From: Oleispira sp036960605
Lineage (GTDB): Bacteria; Pseudomonadota; Gammaproteobacteria; Pseudomonadales; Oceanobacteraceae
Direction of reading: 5' to 3'
Length of the DNA: 64,000 nucleotides
NCBI GenBank assembly: GCA_036960605.1
Contig: JBALXI010000012.1
Span: 36,850 to 100,849, forward strand
Shown here: in pieces, positions 61,691-64,000 of the stretch
How the letters are laid out: each line of letters starts with the position of its first letter
How positions within the stretch are numbered: the first letter of the stretch is position 1
The notes under the pieces: generated by a model
Told to the model about the DNA's origin: nothing
Databases searched by the model: none
The model's input: the letters and a program-made list of their open reading frames with translations, nothing else
Translations under genes and position numbers: made by a program

Positions 61691-62974
61691 ATGAAAAATA
61701 GCAACGTACTATTATACGCATCACTTCTATCTGTACTAACTGCTTGCGGAGGAGGTTCATCAAGCGGTTCTTCTGAGCCTGTAAATAGCACGGGTGTTTT
61801 TATCGATAGCCCAGTGATCAACATAGGTTACCGCACAGAAACACTTGAAGGCACGACTAATGACAAGGGCGAATTCGAATACCTAGCGGGTGAAACGGTC
61901 ACGTTCTTCATTGGCGATCTTGAACTTCCAGCCGTTGCCGCTAAAGGTATAGTGACACCTCTAGACTTAGCTGCAACAGAGGATATAAATGATCCTGAAG
62001 TAGTTAACATGATTAGATTGCTGCAGACGTTAGATAAAGATGCTAACCCAAGTAATGGTATAACAATCACAGAATCTGCGAAATCTTCAGCTACCCAGGT
62101 CAGCTTCTCACAAACAGTTACGCAATTCGCAAGTTCTGCAGCCGTGACCTCTTTAATAACGAATGCTGGCCTAGATACTGATGTGACTGAACTGATTGAT
62201 GCCGACGATGCAATCGAACATTTCGATAGCCAGTTACCCTTCAAATTTACTCAGAGCTTCCTTGCAGATAAGAAGTTTTCGATAACGAGTGGTGATAGTG
62301 AGCTGGAGAGCTTAGATCTTGCTTCAGGTGGAACTGGAATAATGAAATTCAAACCTACTGAAGATAACGGTTTTGAAACGGACGATACAAAAAATATAAC
62401 GTGGCTTATTAATTCTGCGGGTGCTTTAACATTCCGTGAGGGTAGTGATTATGATGATGGAGCTGCTAATAATGATTATTGGAATTGGACTTTGGCCCCT
62501 ACCGCAGTTAACGGCAATACAATTTCAATAAGCATTAGTGTTAATGGTTTTTCAGATGGTGAAGCTGAAAGTAACTCATTTACAGGCACAATGGCCGCGT
62601 CATCAAGTTTGAGTACTATCTCGTTGATCGGAACATGGAGGGTGACAGAATCTTATGATGTTTGTGATGCGGTTACCGTTCAGTACTCTGATATAACGTT
62701 TACTCACGATGGGAATTCTTATACTCAACTACAAGATTTCCGTAATGAGATGAATATTGGAACGCCTTGTACTTCAGTTGCAGTTAATGATCTTGACGAA
62801 TCTAATACTTTTCAAGCAACGGCCTCTATCTCAGAAGCGGAATTAAAGACTGCACTTAATGATTCAGACATTCAAACCGTTCAGTTTGATAACGTAAATA
62901 AGATCACGATTGAAATGCAAAATTTAGCAGATGATAATACTGTTGAAGTTACTCAAACATGGACGCGTCAATAG
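61691..62974 (+). CDS. Surface lipoprotein with repetitive beta domain
   Basis: 427 residues from ATG 61691 (GGAGA upstream); a start at 61628 would add 21 unlikely residues. Lipobox LTAC with Cys19, then a Gly/Ser linker. Residues ~30-110 match a domain common in marine gammaproteobacterial surface proteins (FIDSPVINIGYRTETLEGTT, GEFEYLAGETVTFFIGDLELP). The rest is an Asp/Thr-rich beta region with LIGTWRVTESYDVCDAV, resembling a lipocalin-like end. Function probably adhesion or carbohydrate binding; not established. Confidence 0.8.
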   Translation: MKNSNVLLYASLLSVLTACGGGSSSGSSEPVNSTGVFIDSPVINIGYRTETLEGTTNDKGEFEYLAGETVTFFIGDLELPAVAAKGIVTPLDLAATEDINDPEVVNMIRLLQTLDKDANPSNGITITESAKSSATQVSFSQTVTQFASSAAVTSLITNAGLDTDVTELIDADDAIEHFDSQLPFKFTQSFLADKKFSITSGDSELESLDLASGGTGIMKFKPTEDNGFETDDTKNITWLINSAGALTFREGSDYDDGAANNDYWNWTLAPTAVNGNTISISISVNGFSDGEAESNSFTGTMAASSSLSTISLIGTWRVTESYDVCDAVTVQYSDITFTHDGNSYTQLQDFRNEMNIGTPCTSVAVNDLDESNTFQATASISEAELKTALNDSDIQTVQFDNVNKITIEMQNLADDNTVEVTQTWTRQ

Positions 62975-63012
62975 AAAAACAGGGACTTAGACCTAAATAT
63001 TTATTAGCCTAA

Positions 63013-63045
63013 ACGGGAGTTGAGATGTTTATCTCTAACTCCCGT
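63013..63045. terminator. Hairpin between lipoprotein and zinc-ribbon genes
   Basis: Stem ACGGGAGTT-GAGAT / ATCTC-T-AACTCCCGT (14 pairs, one bulged T) with loop GTTT, between two convergent genes. The flanking sequence is A/T-rich but lacks a clear T-run on either strand, so it is a likely but not certain bidirectional terminator. Confidence 0.6.
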
Positions 63046-63104
63046 AATAAACACTTCTGAGCTATATCAAGAGCAAGTTCAATATCACTTTGACATTCTA
63101 TCGG

Positions 63105-64000
63105 CTATTCAGCACACCCACATGACTTACAATGCTTGGCAAAAACATAAGTTTCATTATGACAATGCCCGCACCCCTTGTACTGTTTAAAGCCGCACGC
63201 AGTACAAGCTTTATCACCTGAGGGCACATTCACCCCACAGTTTTGACACTGACCTTTCACAATTCGTTTCTGCATCAGCTTTTCTTGAGAGAATATCTTT
63301 TGCTGCAATACATAGATCAATCCTAATGCGAGCGCAATGCCCAGCCCCATCATCAAATAATGCCAAATCGCGACCAGATTAAATGACTCCAGTAAGGCAA
63401 ACATCTTCTTTAAGAACGTCTTCGGCATTATTTCGTAGACCAACTCCAGCACCTTAAAAATAACCGGAATAAAGGCAACGATAAGCAGGTGTGAAGACAC
63501 TAAAACTTGATAAGGCTGGTGGGTACGAAGACTTCTAGAGTTCCAAAAGTAAAAAACAAGAATCAATGGCAGTAAAAATAGCAACTCCATCATCAACCGC
63601 TTAACGGGATACCAGAAGTTCAGATCACGTAAGTCCGCCAGCAGCAGCTCTCTATTATTCTCTCCAGAGACCGCGATCAGCTCAAAAAACTGCACCATTA
63701 AATCGTATTCAGAAAGACGCGATACCGTATCGACCTCAACTTTGGTCAGACTATTAAGCTTGGCCGTTAATGTTGATATCTCTTGTTTCAGGTACTGAGT
63801 ATTTTCATTGGCACTTGATTGCTTATCACTGTGATTTTGAGCAATCACTTCTAATAGCGAAGTATCATAAGCTGAGCGTACTCGCTCAATTTCAGATTTT
63901 ATTTCTGCGGCTTGATTTCTATCACGCAGAAAATTGCGGAGCCCATCAGATAGCTCTTTATCGCTTTCCATCGCCCGCAATAGAACATAAATAGGACTAC
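63105..64000 (-). CDS. Zinc-ribbon membrane protein, 5' end beyond the window
   Basis: At least 298 residues visible; the frame stays open to the right edge with sensible protein sequence (SPIYVLLRAMESDKELSDG), so the start probably lies outside, although an ATG at 63971 is possible. An N-terminal coiled-coil region (to about residue 110 of the visible part), two hydrophobic helix pairs (about 135-180 and 195-225), and a C-terminal double zinc ribbon: CQNCG...CTACG and CGHCH...CKSCGC. Possibly a membrane-anchored signalling or scaffold protein; no known family assigned. Confidence 0.72.
   Translation of the reverse strand, partial: SPIYVLLRAMESDKELSDGLRNFLRDRNQAAEIKSEIERVRSAYDTSLLEVIAQNHSDKQSSANENTQYLKQEISTLTAKLNSLTKVEVDTVSRLSEYDLMVQFFELIAVSGENNRELLLADLRDLNFWYPVKRLMMELLFLLPLILVFYFWNSRSLRTHQPYQVLVSSHLLIVAFIPVIFKVLELVYEIMPKTFLKKMFALLESFNLVAIWHYLMMGLGIALALGLIYVLQQKIFSQEKLMQKRIVKGQCQNCGVNVPSGDKACTACGFKQYKGCGHCHNETYVFAKHCKSCGCAE

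Noticed and set aside
1..64000. CRISPR arrays, tRNA/rRNA genes, insertion sequences, prophage or integrase genes
   Set aside because: No regularly spaced repeats, tRNA-like folds, transposase or integrase motifs were seen in either strand.

Overview
The window is a gene-dense stretch of a gammaproteobacterial chromosome with moderate-to-low G+C. The gene set (sthA, nqrM, apbE, rlmG, rluA, trhP, mlaA, argS, aspS, recQ, yebG, an NhaC-type Na+/H+ antiporter, rarD and many small gammaproteobacterial DUF families) fits a marine organism of the Oceanospirillales/Marinobacter/Bermanella kind; the exact genus is inference. No rRNA, tRNA, CRISPR array, transposase, integrase or prophage was found. Genes are short, closely packed and often overlap at start/stop codons or at convergent 3' ends.

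Layout. 1-3.1 kb: apbE-nqrM-sthA on the minus strand (flavinylation and maturation of Na+-NQR, plus transhydrogenase), diverging from an ArsR-type regulator. 3.5-8.1 kb: a DUF4062 protein, an AEC carrier, then an rlmG-yigZ operon facing a PilZ-like protein. 8.4-13.6 kb: plus-strand genes for a metallo-beta-lactamase-fold lipoprotein, a DUF416 protein, trhP (tRNA hydroxylation), a MlaC/solute-binding-protein fusion and rluA. 13.6-19.7 kb: a minus-strand block with two overlapping alpha/beta hydrolases (one carrying a G10 tract), sixA-DUF4389-gpsA and a response-regulator phosphatase with its STAS partner. 19.9-25.3 kb: PilZ, mlaA, a giant lipoprotein and a DUF599 protein. 25.4-31.4 kb: SOS-controlled yebG with a clear LexA box, an LpxL/HtrB-like acyltransferase, a DMT exporter, a tandem PTPS/QueD-fold protein and an MltC-like transglycosylase. 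31.5-38.5 kb: a 55-residue Cys-containing small protein, argS, a HEPN-like protein, a BI-1 family protein, FKBP and NhaC. 38.6-48.8 kb: NnrS, a secreted phospholipase-D-like protein, a UPF0126/TRIC-type protein, aspS, an HU protein with a histone-H1-like tail and a YvcK/CofD-like protein. 48.9-53.5 kb: rarD, then a three-gene minus-strand operon encoding a lipoprotein retropepsin-like protease, an inactive transglutaminase fused to seven membrane helices, and a RimK-like ATP-grasp ligase; on its far side lies a decayed copy of the 3' end of a rarD-like gene. 53.6-64 kb: a second U32 protein, a GST, recQ, a class-3 lipase, a GlxA-type regulator, an NTF2-like protein, a surface lipoprotein and a zinc-ribbon membrane protein running off the right edge.

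Most notable: the protease/transglutaminase-7TM/ATP-grasp operon flanked by rarD and a rarD remnant; the MlaC-SBP fusion; the G10 tract as a possible phase switch; a HEPN-like protein whose RxxxxH histidine is glutamine; and, at the left edge, a 9-bp periodic repeat read in frame into a start codon at positions 4-2 on the minus strand. Starts were moved from the longest reading frame wherever a Shine-Dalgarno sequence, signal peptide or stop/start overlap supported a shorter one.
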